Of a stretch of 64,000 nucleotides of DNA, positions 47,163 through 60,213 are shown in pieces (the stretch's first letter is position 1; each line of letters starts with the position of its first letter). The stretch covers positions 34,638,862 to 34,702,861 of the forward strand of contig CM049307.1 in the NCBI GenBank assembly GCA_026874595.1, given 5' to 3'. Origin of the DNA: Sipunculus nudus. Its lineage: Eukaryota > Annelida > Sipuncula > Golfingiida > Sipunculidae. The notes beneath the pieces are model-generated. The model was given only the letters and a program-made list of their open reading frames with translations. It made no database searches and was not told the origin of the DNA. The position numbers and the translations under genes were made by a program.

Positions 47163-48045
47163 TTTAATTAAGATTAAATTGTATACCAAAAAAATAAGAT
47201 CTGAATTTGGTAAATTTTTTAATTTGTAAGCATAAAAATAAAATCAGTACCTTAAATTTTGCCCAACTTTGACCATGGCATGTTTTTTTCCTGTGAGTAC
47301 TATTGATTTAACTTTTACAGCATGTAAACGTATGTAATAATTTGTTTAAACCTGAAATTTGAAAATAAAAGCTTGAAACTTAGGATAGATTTTTTTCTTG
47401 ATGCTCTATTGTAGTCATTTGCTTTGTCCACATGCAGGCAGCCCACTACTGGTCACTGGAAGTCAGCTATGCCAGGGTTTCTGATTTGTTACAGCCACTG
47501 GGGGAGATCTCCTGCTGTGACATATGTACAGTTGTTCTCATATCACCACCCCAATCCCCCCCCCCCCCCAGCAAACCCAACCCACCAAGTGTTATGCAGT
47601 AATTGTATCCGCCAAAACAAAGTTTTGCGGATACTATGTTTTTGTTCAGGTTCTGCGGCCAATTATAATTATATTTTATTATAAAATCACTCATATTTGA
47701 CAGTGGTTTGACTTATCTGCCTAAAATTTTGCAATTGTATACAACTTGGATAACTTTCTGGATTTGTGGCAGGTGGCGCCACCTACATATTTTGGCTGCA
47801 GATGTCCATGCTAATATGCAACACACCTCTCTCTATTTCCCCTTGCCACTCGATCAATCCATGCCTCACTTCACCCGTCCCACTCTGGATAGTCGCTTGT
47901 CGACTACCTGTATTCTAGTTGTTATTGTTTTCACTGTAACTCCTTAATTGTATTGCTATTTCAACTCCAGTATACAAAAACTTTCCTTGAAAAAGTAATT
48001 CAAGTAAATCCAGAAGATGCCATGTTGTGTTAATGTAACATTTTT
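47163..48045 (+). repeat. Family A body split by short family C copy
   Basis: Family A landmarks (TTTTGACCATGGCATGTTTT, 'CACTGGAAGTCAGCTATGCCAGGG', C-tract at 47,558) up to 47,602. They continue at 47,919 with GTTATTGTTTTCACTGTA. Confidence 0.75.
47603..47918 (+). mobile_element. Deleted family C element, 316 bp
   Basis: Has the complete 5' hairpin (TTGTATCCGCCAAAACAAAG, TTTTGCGGATAC) and the 3' end AGTCGCTTGTCGACTACC, TGTATTCTAG. Most internal units are missing and only one GGTGGCGCCACC (47,772) remains. The empty site is at 23,738-23,765 (GCAGTAATTGTTATTGTTTT). Confidence 0.85.
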
Positions 48046-50075
48046 AGCTCAGCTGACTGTAAGTTACCTGAGCTATAGCGATCACTCTTTGTCCCTCGTC
48101 CGGCCAACCTGCCGTCTGTCCGTTAACAAGGCACAAATTGTAACCTTTACATCCAGAGATGTCCATGAAAAATCTCCTTGGAAACCTGGAATTAGGTCTC
48201 TATTACCCATATTCTTCAACCTATGGGGCTCTGAAGTACCCCCCAGAATAATGAAAAATTTGATAACTAATGCATTGATGCATTGATCACCATGATTCTT
48301 TGCATGGATATTAATCATGGAGCTTTTCATCAGTTTCTGTAGACTGGTGGCGCCACCTGTATTTCCTTTATTTTTAGCTTAGCTGACTATAAGTCATCTG
48401 AGCTATAGTCGTGTTCCATTGTCTGTCGTCTCTCCAGCTATCCGTCTATCCTTCCGTCTGCCCATAGATGTGGCACGTTTTGAAACCATAAGACCTAGGA
48501 ATCCAAAATTCTGCATAATTTTAGATGTCCCCAAGATCTACCAAGCCGAAAATTGGGTCTTTGCAACTGCGTTCCCTTGAGAAATTAAGGAAAAACCTCA
48601 ATTTTTTATTAAAAACCTATTTTCACACTTCAGGACTGCCTAATATCAAAACCACTCATCTGTTTTTTCTCATATTTGCCATAAATATTCCTCTATATAG
48701 TTCCTATGTACATGCCAGAAATTATGTCTGTATTTTATAATTTAAAAAAGTTATGGGCTCAAACATAATGCATTTTGTAAACAAAACAGGAAAGATATTT
48801 GATCACTTAACACAAAACTTGTTAAAACTAAGGACTTTTTTTCCAGTAATATAACTTAAATTAATCAAAATTAAATTGTATACCCAAAATTAGATCAAAA
48901 TCTTTTAAATTTTTTAAAATAGCAAAAATAAAAAATTGGTACCTTAAATTTTGCCCAACTTTGGCCACGGCACGTTTTTTCCTGTAAGTACAGTGGATTT
49001 AATTTTCACAGCATGTGCACATAAGGATTTAATCTGTTTAAATCTGAAATTTGAAAATAAAAGCTGCAAAATTAGGCTAGTTATTGAATTTTTTTTTTGG
49101 AGGCTCTTGTTGTATTCCCTTACATTGTCAAGCAGTCCACTTTAGGTCATTTAGTGCAGCTCTCTATGCTCCCCAGGCTGTTGGCATAATGTTATGCAAT
49201 CCCATCACTAGGGCAAGCCCTCTCTCGATCCTCTGAGTTGAGCTTGATCAGGCTGTCTGCAGTTAATACCTCAGGGAGCCTTTTTCTCTCTCTCTCTCTC
49301 CCCCCCCCCTCCCCCACCCCATTCTGTTGACAGACCTGTACTATGAACTAGATGAATCTTAAAATTAACATTTTTTTCAGCGACGAGCAGTAACAACGGA
49401 GACCCCTGCCCCCACCCACCCCTTCAATACACAGGACTAATAAACAAGATTAATCTTATACTTTTAATGTTAAATAAATTCTTTTTGATGAGACTTGGAT
49501 AATATTGATTTTTTAAAAGAAAAATATTTCAGAAATTAAATCCTAATATTCAGATGTGATAAAATATTAGGATCTAAGTGCTTACTGACAATATTTAAGA
49601 AGATATAAATACTTTGTAGCATTTCATTCATATCTCTTAAAGTTGGCGGGGCCTAGGTGTGGATAGCCCAATTCTCAAGCTATTGGGCTAAGAAGTACCC
49701 CCCAGAATAATAGAAAATTTGATACCAAACTAGGTCACAAATCATAACCATGGGGCCCAGAATCTTCTAATTTGACATCCTGAGAGTTCCCCAAAAGTTC
49801 TCCCAAAAAACCTGAAATTGGGTCACATTGACCTATATTCTCAGAGTTTTGGGGTATGTTTGAGGACCCCAGAAATAATGCAAAATACACACAAATTGCC
49901 AGATTTCTCATGAAAGGCTGGTTGGATTGTCATCAAATTTGTTGTGCTTATGGGTCTTGATAAACTTAAGCTAATATGCAAGAACAATGATGCCACCTAT
50001 CGTAATTGGTTTTCTGTGCAAGGACATATTATCAACATGTCAGTTGGCTAAGCGTCATGACCCATGGGTCACTTG
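48046..50075 (+). mobile_element. Family E element with nested family A
   Basis: 5' AGCTCAGCTGACTGTAAGTT, ACCTGAGCTATAGCGATCAC; 3' 'CAGTTGGCTAAGCGTCATGACCCATGGGTCACTTG'. A family A copy starts at 48,376 (AGCTTAGCTGACTATAAGTC) and runs to about 49,640. There family E resumes with 'GGGCTAAGAAGTACCCCCCAGAATAATAG'. Confidence 0.7.
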
Positions 50076-50920
50076 TAAAAGAAATCAATTTACTTTTAAA
50101 TGATTTAAACAAATATATTTTAACCTATCAGTATGAATAAATTTATAATATATTCAGCAAATTATGGATAAATAAAGGCACAATTTAAAATTTTGATTGA
50201 AACTGAATGAAGTATTATTTTTAGATATTTATTGTTTTGCAAATTTAAAAGAACTATTTTGTGGTAAAAAAATAAATATCCATTTGTATGCATGATGTGG
50301 TGTTATCTGACAAGATTGAGATAGATGATGCAATTTAGAATTATGCATCAACTTTTATATTAAGATATATGTTATATTGGAAATGTATAGAAATATAAAC
50401 TTATAATAAAAAAATTGATGTGATTAAAGATGAGGATCTAATACAAACATTTGTTCATTATTTTCCTGCCTCAGCAAAATTGGAGATCAGGCTTTGTTTG
50501 CCCTGTATGTATGTGCAGTAGTGTTTGGTAATAAACCACCCCCCCCCCCCCCATCACCCACTCCCTCCCCTTGCTGCCATAGATTCCTGTGCATCTGTCC
50601 ACTGGGACATTAGTTTATATTGAAAATGTGTAAAAAATTATTTTATTAAAAAAATAATTGGATTAGAAAAAATTAAGATCTTATTGAAACATATTCTTGC
50701 CTTAGGTGAATGGAACATAAAGTGATCAGCTGTCTGTACATCATGTCTATGTTATCAATATATGTATATTAATTATGAAATTTTTCCTACAAGCACTGTT
50801 AAAATAACTTTCATATGCTGTATGTGTATGGAATTGAGCTATTTAAGTCTGAAATTGGAAAGCTACTTATATATTCAGTTGTGTATTGTTGCAGGTGTTA
50901 AATTTAAAAAAATATTGATA
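50076..50920 (+). repeat. Family A 3' module, left part
   Basis: 'AGTATTATTTTTAGATATTTATTGTTTTGCA', 'TGTGGTGTTATCTGACAAGATTGAGAT', 'TTTTCCTGCCTCAGCA.AATT.GAGATCAGGC' are shared with 23,880-24,330 and 37,560-38,000. A C-tract lies at about 50,530-50,552. Interrupted by the CCGTATTT element. Confidence 0.7.
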
Positions 50921-50922
50921 TA

Positions 50923-52370
50923 CCGTATTTGTTCGTGTACAGGACAAATTTTATCCTAAAAATATTTGGCAAAGAAGGGGGGCCATCTTATACAAGGGTA
51001 CAAGTTTTTCAGTGTCCTCAGGGCCGCCAAGGATAATTAACGGCAATCAGCATTATTAGGTCGGTCCAACTGGATGGCGTGAATATCAGTGATCATGTTG
51101 GTATGGTGGTAAAGGATGTTTTTTTCATATGGTGCCGTATTTATCGCGTAAAATGTTCACGAGTCCAGTGAATGCGGACGCTGTCAGCTGGCTTGCACAC
51201 TGACATACACGGAGACTCGCACATGGCACTTTGATTACAAGACAACCAGTAGCGCGTTATAATTATAAATCTGAAGCAGCCTTTCCTCAGGTGACGCGAA
51301 ATTCAATGTTTGTCAAGCTTGTATTATTGGTCTACGTCAAGAAATGAATGTATTATAATGGGTCAACAAAGTTCAAGAAAGGGACCAGGTTTCCAGGGGA
51401 TTTAAATGACGAATTTCCTCACAATTCTATAACGAAACCCCAGATTTGGTGCGTATATCCTCTTAGGGAATGATCTATTAAATAGTACCGAATGGAAACC
51501 CTGGTTTCTACAAGGTAGCATTGAACTTGCACATAGTTCAAGGTCGTAAAATTATGTAGTTCATGAAAGTCCTACTGGGTCATTACCTATTTACATTTTT
51601 CCTTCCTCACGGGTACAACGGAATAAATTCGAACCTGACCGACGTCGTTTACGCAAACGTGGTACATTTTGTGGGAAAATTTGGTGACTGTGACATGGTT
51701 GTGGATAGGCCAGGAAAATGTAATTTTCGATAGTTTAAGATTAACACAAAATAATAAATGAGGAAACCTAGTTAAGTAGAGTATCATGGAAGCCTTGGTT
51801 TCGTGCGCGGTCACTCGTCTACCTTAAGCCACTTGTGGATGTGGACGCTGATATGCAGTGGGCGTTTGGGGTGATCTCCCTCAAATTATGCAGAAGACTG
51901 ACATTTCTTTGAAATAAATTTATCTTTTTTGAAAGAGGAAAGTGTCAGTGCCCTGTAATGCACATTCTCTTGACATGTTAATTCTTAGTGGTGCCATTTC
52001 CTGGATAATAATTTATTACCCAAATCTGGGCCCTAAAATTGGCCCTTTGATGTCTCTTATGATATTAATTTGAATTGTTGCATAACACTCATTCTTTGAT
52101 ATGTTTAATTAATTCCATTTTGGTCTGATCCATACCTTTCTTTATTACTTTCCTGTTTTCACTTGTTGCATCATAAAAAAATATACCACTGACCATTTTA
52201 AGAATAAAAAATTATAAAATCCCATTTCAATCATCAGTGTTAAAGTGATCATTATGCTAACAAAGTGATCCTCAGTAGCTGGCAGCTCCAACTTAAGATG
52301 CTGAAAAAAAAATTGAACTAAAATTTGAGGCTCAACATTGGGGGGTCGTCTTATACACACGTAAATACGG
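50923..52370. mobile_element. 1.45-kb TA-flanked inverted-repeat element (Tc1/pogo-like termini)
   Basis: Left end TA|CCGTATTTGTTCGTGTAC, right end CACACGTAAATACGG|TA. The outer 8 bases are exact inverted repeats, and GGGGGGTCGTCTTATACAC near the right end resembles GGGGGGCCATCTTATACAA at about 50,978. TA duplications and CCGTATTT termini with 'CTTATAC..GTAAATACGG' are typical of Tc1/mariner-pogo class elements. The core (about 51,050-51,900) is CpG-rich and unlike anything else here. The largest frame (75 codons, minus, 51,587-51,814) has no transposase motif, so the element is non-autonomous or has captured foreign DNA. Confidence 0.75.
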
Positions 52371-52372
52371 TA

Positions 52373-53005
52373 ATATATAAATTAAGAAATAATTAAATTT
52401 TAATATATTATCAGCTTTGTTTGTCTACCAATGTGTCTGTCCTTATTTAAATATAAAGTAATTGTGAATGAACTTTTTTATCCTGTAAGCATGGTTGGAT
52501 TAAGTGAAAATCCTATGTATTTACACTATAATAATACAGATATGTTGTAACTCCCATCATTCCACCCCCCCCCCCCACCACCACCATGTCCTTTTACCTG
52601 GGGACTTTAGTTATATTTCAACTGTTTACATTTCATAAAATAAAAAAAAAATACATTTATCTAATATTATAAATTTTAAAAAAATATAGATTCAATTGAA
52701 CAAATCTGTAAACTACTGTACTGTCAACAGTTAATCAAAAAGCCAACTAATGATCATGGTAAAGGTACAGATCATTTGTTCACAAACTGCATACATGCTT
52801 CAGTTTCAACATTAGGAAACAAAGTGGTCAGGTCACAAAATATTATTTGCAACAATTTCTTGCTCATCAATACAAACCAATCATATAAACCAACCATGGC
52901 CTTTATTACCTCTTCCTCTTACACTTTATCTCCATTTGATATTATTTTAGATTTTTACCTTCAAGGGTAACGTCAGCTGAGCACAGTGACCCATAGGTCC
53001 CTTGT
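52373..53005 (+). repeat. Family A 3' module, right part
   Basis: Continues the module interrupted at 50,920. C-tract at about 52,565, 'GTCACAAAATATTATTTGCAACAATTTCTTGCTCATCAATAC', ending ACGTCAGCTGAGCACAGTGA, CCCATAGGTCCCTTG at 53,003. Confidence 0.75.
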
Positions 53006-53011
53006 TTTATT

Positions 53012-56000
53012 AGCTCAGCTGACTATAAGTCATCTGAGCTATAGTCGTGGTCCATTGTCCGTCCGTCCGTCTGTCCGTCCGTCCGTCCGTCCGTCCGTAG
53101 ATGTGGCACGTTTTGAAACCGTAAGACCTAGGAATCCAAAATTCAGCATAATGTTAGATGTCCCCAAGATCTCCTACCAAGCCGAAAACTGGGTCTTTGC
53201 GACTTCATTCCTTTGAGAAATTAAGGAAAAACCTCAATTTTTTTATTAAAAACCTATTTTCACACTTCAGGACTGCCTAATATCAAAACCACTCATCTGT
53301 TTTTCCTCATATTTCCTATAAATAATCCTCTATATAATTCCTATGTACATGCCAGAAATTAGGTCTGTATTATATAATTTAAAAAAGTTATGGGCCCAAA
53401 CATAATGCATTTTGTAAATAATCAGGAAAGAAATTTTATCACTTAACACAAAACTTGTTAAAGCTAAGCACATTTTTTCCAGTAATATTACTTTTATTAA
53501 TCAAAATTAAATTGTGTCCACAAAATAAGATCAAAATCTTTTAAATTTTTTAAAATATTAGCAAAAATAAAAAATTGGTACCTTAAATTTTGCCAAACTT
53601 TGACCATGGCACGTTTTTTTGCTGTAACTGCTGTGTATTTAATTTTCACAGCATGTTTTTGTTAGCATTTCAACTGTTAACACCAAAAATTTGAAACCAG
53701 TTGATCAAAAACTGTAGATTTTATTCAAGTTTTCAAGCACCTTGTCACATATTGCTAGTGTTATGCAGTTTGCTAGAGCTCAGCTCCCGAGCTTCAGCTC
53801 TAAGTTCCTTAAATTTGGCATACAGTTGGATTTCTCCAAAATCCCCTACCATGCCAAGAATTTGGTCACTAGGACTTAATTCCTTTGAGATATCAATGAA
53901 AAACTTCATTTTTCCATTAAAAACCCATTGTTACACTTCAAAACCACTGATCTGACTTTGATCATTTATAATATACATATTTTTCTATACATTCGCTATG
54001 CACATGCCAGATATGATGTCAGTATTGTGTATTTTTTTTAAGTTATGGGCCCAAACATAATGCACTTTTTTAAAAATCAAGAAATATATTTACTCACCTT
54101 AGATGAGAATTGCTGAAGCTGGAGACTTTTTGTCAGGAATATAACTTTATTTAATCAAGATTCGATTGTTTACCCAAAATTAGATCTGAATTTTGCAAAT
54201 TTTTCAAGTTATTAGCTTAAATAAAAAATCAATACCCTAAATTTTGTCCAACTTTGGCAATGGCATGTTTTTTTTTCTGTAAGCACTGTTGATTTAATTT
54301 TCACAGCATATATACATAAGGATTTAATCTTTTAAAATCTGAAATTTCAAAGGAATTGATTGAAAAGAGTAGCTTTTATTCAAGTTTTCATACACCATGT
54401 CAAGTGTTGTTTACATCTAGCCCACCTAGTAGTAAAGCCTTCACTTGCATTATGTAACCCACCCCAGGCAGCTTGTCTTAGCTCAGCTGGGCCACTACTA
54501 GCAGGCTTCTTCTCTGCCCTGCACACCCTCCCCCCCCCCTAGATGATGCATTAACTAGATGAATGTTATAATTTGCTGTATTTCATTTTATTCTTGGCTA
54601 TGCTACATTTTAGATTTTGTATATACCACCAGGGTTACAATGATTAAAGTGCACATTTAATTGTGTCCACAAAGTGGTGTATTGCTGTGAAAGTGTGGAT
54701 GTTTATCAGATAAGTAATTCCTTCCTTGAGAAGAGTAAAAACTTCACAAGGTGTGAAATTGACTATTAATTCCAGGAATAAATTAAAGCTTAGATTTTAA
54801 TTAGCATAATGATATTGTTTGTCCCTCATTTAACCAACAGTGTGTATACTTTATTTGAAAAGATGTTTTTATTTTACCAAATTTACAGAATCTTATTTTA
54901 TTTTGGTGAATAAGATTAAGCATGTACTGAAAACTCCAATGTGCAAAACTTTTTAATAGTGATTCAAGGAATAATCTTGCAGATGCCATGTTGTGGCATT
55001 ATTTTCTTTTAAATTCAGTTTAAAAATTTGTGATTTAAAAATAATAAAAATATATGTGTATGCATAATATGACCCAATACGAGCTACACTCTGGATGTAT
55101 AATGATTGCAACTAAGAATTCTAATATTTTAACTTATATTTTCAGTGTTTTTTTAATACAGATTTATAAAACTTGTAAATAAAAAATATTAATCAGATAA
55201 AAACTATTTTAATGGAAAAAGTGGATATGCTTAAATAATATATAAACTTAAATGTATTATTCCCATGAATGTGAAATAAAGGTATTAGTCCAGACCGAGG
55301 AATCCAAAATTCGGCATAATGTTAGATGTCCCCAAGATCTCCTACTAAGCCAAAAACTGGGTCTTTGCAACTTTGTTCCTTTGAGAAATTAAGGAAAAAC
55401 CTCAATTTTTTATTTAAAACCTATTTTCACACTTCAGGACTGCCTATTATCAAAACCACTTATCTGTTTTTCCTCATATTTACCATAAATATTCCTCTAT
55501 ATAGTTCCTATATACATGCCAGAAATTATGTCTGTATTATTTAATTTAAAAAAGTTATGGGCCCAAACATGATGCATTTTGTAAAAAATCAGGAAAGATA
55601 TTTGATCACTTAACACAAAAAATGTAAAAGCTATGGACATTTTTTCCAATAATATAACTTTAATTAATCAAAATTAAATTGTATACCCAAAATTAGATGA
55701 AAATCTTTTAAATTTTTTAAAATATTAATAAAAATAAAAAATTGGTACCTTAAATTTTGCCCAACTTTGACCATGGCACGTTTTTTTACTGTAAGTACTG
55801 TGGATTTAATTTTCACAGCATGTTTTTGTTAGCATTTCAACTGTTAAAACCAAAAATTTGAAACCAGTTGATCAAAAACTGTAAATTTTAATCAAGTTTT
55901 CAAGCACCATGTAACATATTGTTTACATCAAGCTAGTGTTATGCAGTTTGCAAGAGCTCAGCTCCCCAGCTTCAGCTCTAAGTTCCTTAAATTCGGCATA

Positions 56001-57773
56001 CAGTTAGATGTCTCCAAAATCCCCTACCATGCCAAGAATTTGGTCACTAGGACTTAATACCTTCGAGATATTAATGAAAAACTTCATTTTTCCATTAAAA
56101 ACCCATTGTTACACTTCAAGACTGCCTAATATCAAAACCACTGATCTGACTTTAATCATAAATAATATTTTTCATTCTCTATGCACATGCCAGAATGATG
56201 TCAGTATTGCGTAATTGTTTTAAGTTATGGGCCCAAACATAATGCACTTTGTAAAAAATCAAGAAATATATTTACTCCCTTAACAAGGGCATTGCTGAAA
56301 CTAGAGAATTTTTTGTCAGGGATGTAACATTATTTAATCAAGATTCAATTGAATACCCAAAATTAGTTCTGAATTTTTCAAATTTTATAAGTTATTAGCA
56401 TAAATATAAAATTAGTACCTTAAATTTTGCCCAACTGTGACCATGGCACGTTTGTTTCCCGTTAGCACTGTTGATATAATTTTCATATCATGCACACATA
56501 AGGATTTCAGCTTTTTAGTTTAGAAAGCTGAAAGAAATTGGCCAAATATTGTAGCTTTTATTAATGTTTTTTATGAGACCCTGTCAGACTTTGGCTCTCT
56601 CCAGCCCCTCTTGAGTCACCACTTTGTTGACCTTGTTGACCTTTCATCAAATTATGCACGCTTGGGGCGAGAATCCAGGCAGCTTATGGCCAGCCACAGT
56701 TGATCCAGGTGTCCAACCCAACTCATCTAGTAGTTTTAACCAACAACATAACAATAAACAATAAATTAATAAATTTTTATTGGTTTTTAATAACAAATTA
56801 AAGAAAAAACAGAAAAGGAATTTGTTAGTTTATAATAACAGGAAATTAACTTGCAGTTACTGATGATATAAGAATCTTGTATCGATGGGTAGAATGTCAC
56901 ATATTCCAAATAACACCATGCAGTCACCTATGGCATTTTTCAGTTCAATTTTAATGATAAAGAAGTAAATCTTATTATTCATTACTAATAATTAGGGATT
57001 ATATGAAGGAAATTAATGATAGACAAAGATGCAGTTGATAATATTAATCTAGATTCCTACTGTGTCTAGTGTGTACATTGATGTGAAATTAGTCCAAAAT
57101 GAATTTTTTACAGTTATTTTTTAATATAAATAAAGGCCATAAAACCAGGTACTTATGATCATTATTTAAATGTGTGAATTTTGTATATTCTGGATTCTCA
57201 ACATCTTTGTTTGGTGAAAACTGAATAATTACCAGACATGGTGCGAATACTTTGTAATTGTTTATGTACTCCATTATAAAATTTCTTGCATAAAGAATGG
57301 GAATTCAGGTAAAAATGAAAGTATATGAAAACTTGTGCAAATACTTTCAAAATGTATTCATGAATGCATTCATGAATATATTCTTTAATATTATTTTAAT
57401 AATCATATCAGTTATATTTCATTTTAAAAAATCATATGATTCTCTTATTATTTTTAATAAAAATTATATTTGGGACAATATTTGTAATTTTTTTAATGAA
57501 TAGTTAAACTCTTATATTATATGTTCTGCTTATAAGTTATATGGCCAAGTCAAAATCTGTGTGACAGTAGTACTCCATTTGTTAATAAAATAAATTAAAT
57601 CAATCCTCTTCCCTGTCTCCAAAGGTACTATCAAAATCATACATAAGCTAAACAACAACAACTCATAATACAGCTTATATTTATTACCACACAAAACCAG
57701 CATGTGCCTCATTTCTAAATAATATTTTTTTATCATATATAACAGCTGAGCGTCGTGACCCATAGGTCCCTTG
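53012..57773 (+). mobile_element. Run of family A elements (A and A2 variants)
   Basis: Begins AGCTCAGCTGACTATAAGTC at 53,012, only nine bases after the previous family A end, with a (CCGT)n block at 53,057-53,097. Second body unit from about 53,660. C-tract at 54,531. Another A body from 55,290. The A2 tail from about 57,150 ends AACAGCTGAGCGTCGTGACC, CATAGGTCCCTTG at 57,773. The stretch 55,290-56,400 is near-identical to 39,210-40,320, which indicates recent duplication. Confidence 0.7.
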
Positions 57774-60213
57774 TTAAAAACCTATTTTCACACTTCAGGA
57801 CTGCCTAATATCAAAACCACTCATCTGTTTTTCCTCATATTTACCATAAATATTCCTCTATATAGTTCCTATGTACATGCCAGAAATTATGTCTGTATTA
57901 TTTAATTGTATCCGCCAAAACGAAGTTTTGCGGATACTATGTGTTTGACCGGGTTCCGCCGCCGCCGCTGCCGCTGCGTTCGTTTCCAGAGAACTCCTCT
58001 GAGACTACTGGACAGATTTTTCCGAAACTTACACAAATTATCGGGTCACATGTGAACTGGTGCCTAACCAAGTGACCTTGACCTCTGACCTTTCGTCTCT
58101 GCCCAGCGTCCGTTTGTGCGTCTGTTTACACACATAAACCCATATATCTCGGGAACCGTTTGACGGATCCGGAAAACATTTTTACACAAATGTAGCCCTG
58201 GGATAGCTTTATAACATACACAACAAAAGGTGGCGCCACCTGCAACCATGTTTGCACAGTGTCCATCTGTTCATCTGCCTGGGGATAAAATCACTCATAT
58301 CTCTGCAGTGGTTTGACTAATTCACCTAAAATTTGGCATGCATATACATCCTAGATAGCTTTCTCAATTTTATGACAGGTGGCGCCACCTACATTCACGT
58401 TAACGCTCCACACATAAACCCATATATCTCGGGAACCGTTTGACCGATCCGGAAAAAAATTTTACACAAATGTAGCCCTGGGATAGCTTTATAACATACA
58501 CAACACAAGGTGGCGCCACCTGCAACCATGTTTGCACGGTGTCCATTTGTTCATCTGCCTGGGGTTTAAAATCACTCATATCTCTGCAGTGGTTTGACTA
58601 ATTCACCTAAAAATCGGCATGCATATACATCCTAGATAGCTTTCTTGATTTTATGACAGGTGGCGCCACCTACATTCACATTAACACTCCACACATAAAC
58701 CCATATATCTCGGGAACCGTTTGACCGATCCGGAAAAAATTTTTACACAAATGTAGCCCTGGGATAGCTTTATAACATACACAACAAAAGATGGCGCCAC
58801 CTGCAACCATGTTTGCACAGTGTCCATTTGTTCATCTGCCTGGGGTTAAAATCACTCATATCTCTGCAGTGGTTTGACTAATTCACCTAAAATTCGGCAT
58901 GTGTATACATCCTAGATAGCTTTCTTGATTTTATGACAGGTGGCGCCACCTACATTCACGTTAACGCTGCAGGAATCCAAGCTCATATCACGGGAACCGT
59001 TTGACCGATCCGGAAAACATTTTTACACAAATGTAGCCCTGGGATAGCTTTATAACATTCACAACAAAAGGTGGCGCCACCTGCAACCATGTTTGCACAG
59101 CGTCCATCTGTTTGTCTGCTGTGGGATAAAATCACTCATATCTATGCAGTGGTTGACTTTTCCACATGAAATTTTGCATGTGTATATATCTTGGATAGTT
59201 TCTTGTTCAAATAACAGGTGGCGCCACCTACAATCATGTTTATGTGGCAGAGATCCATTCTAATATTTAACACATGTAACTCTTTATCCCCTTGCCACTC
59301 AATCCATGCCTCACTTCACCTGTCCTTCTCTGATTTTGGCGGATACACGTAGTCGCTTGTCGACTACCCGTATTCAAGTTAAAAAAAGTTATGGGCCCAA
59401 TCATAATGCATTTTGTAAAAAATCAGGAAAGATATTTGATCACTTAACACAAAAAATGTTAAAGCTATGGACCTTTTTTCCAGTAATATAACTTTAATTA
59501 ATCAAAATTAAATTGTATACCCAAAATTAGATGAAAATCTTTTAAATTTTTTAAAATATTGATAAAAATAAAAAATTGGTACCTTAAATTTTGCCCAACT
59601 TTGACCATGGCACGTTTTTTTCCTGTAAAGTACTGTGGATTTAATTTTCACAGCATGTTTTTGTTAGCATTTCAACTGTTAATAGGACTTAATACCTTTG
59701 AGATATTAATGAAAAACTTCATTTTTCCATTAAAAACCCTTTGTTACACTTCAAGACTGCCTAATATCAAAACCACTGATCTGATTTTAATCATAAATAA
59801 TATACATATTTTTCATTCTCTATGCGCATGCCAGAATGATGTCAGTATTGCGTAATTGTTTTAAGTTATGGGCCCAACATAATGTACTTTGTAAAAAATC
59901 AAGAAATATATTTACTCCCTTAACAAGGGCATTTGCTGAAGCTAGAGATTTTTTTGTCAGGGATGTAACATTATTTAATCAAGATTCAATTGAATACCCA
60001 AAATTAGTTCTGAATTTTTTCAAATTTTATAAGTTATTAGTATAAATATAAAATTAGTACCTTAAATTTTGCCCAACTGTGACCATGGCACGTTTGTTTC
60101 CCGTGAGCACTGTTGATATAATTTTCATATCATGCACACATAAGGATTTCAGCTTTTTAGTTTAGAAAGCTGAAAGAAATTGGCCAAAAATTGTAGCTTT
60201 TATTAATGTTTTT
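57774..60213 (+). repeat. Family A body split by family C
   Basis: TTAAAAACCTATTTTCACAC onwards is a family A body without its 5' part. It breaks at 57,905, resumes at 59,379 (TTAAAAAAAGTTATGGGCCC), and continues to the next family A start. Internal deletion near 59,680 relative to 55,850-56,050. Confidence 0.7.
57906..59378 (+). mobile_element. Family C element with 280-bp tandem units
   Basis: Starts TTGTATCCGCCAAAACGAAG with the perfect hairpin partner TTTTGCGGATAC. It ends TTTTGGCGGATACACGTAGT, CGCTTGTCGACTACCCGTAT and TCAAG (CTAG in other copies). The words ACACATAAACCCATATATCT recur at about 58,130, 58,410 and 58,690, a period of 280 bases with few differences, so the units were amplified recently. 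GGTGGCGCCACC occurs twice per unit. The empty site is at 55,548-55,560. Confidence 0.9.

Noticed and set aside
50923-52370. Transposase gene inside the CCGTATTT element
   Set aside because: The longest frame is 75 codons with no DDE/DDD spacing or helix-turn-helix motif that I can see.
57906-59378. Regular ~280-bp repeats considered as a CRISPR-like array
   Set aside because: The units are far too long, there is no short conserved repeat with variable spacers, the genome is a eukaryote's, and the block has transposon termini.
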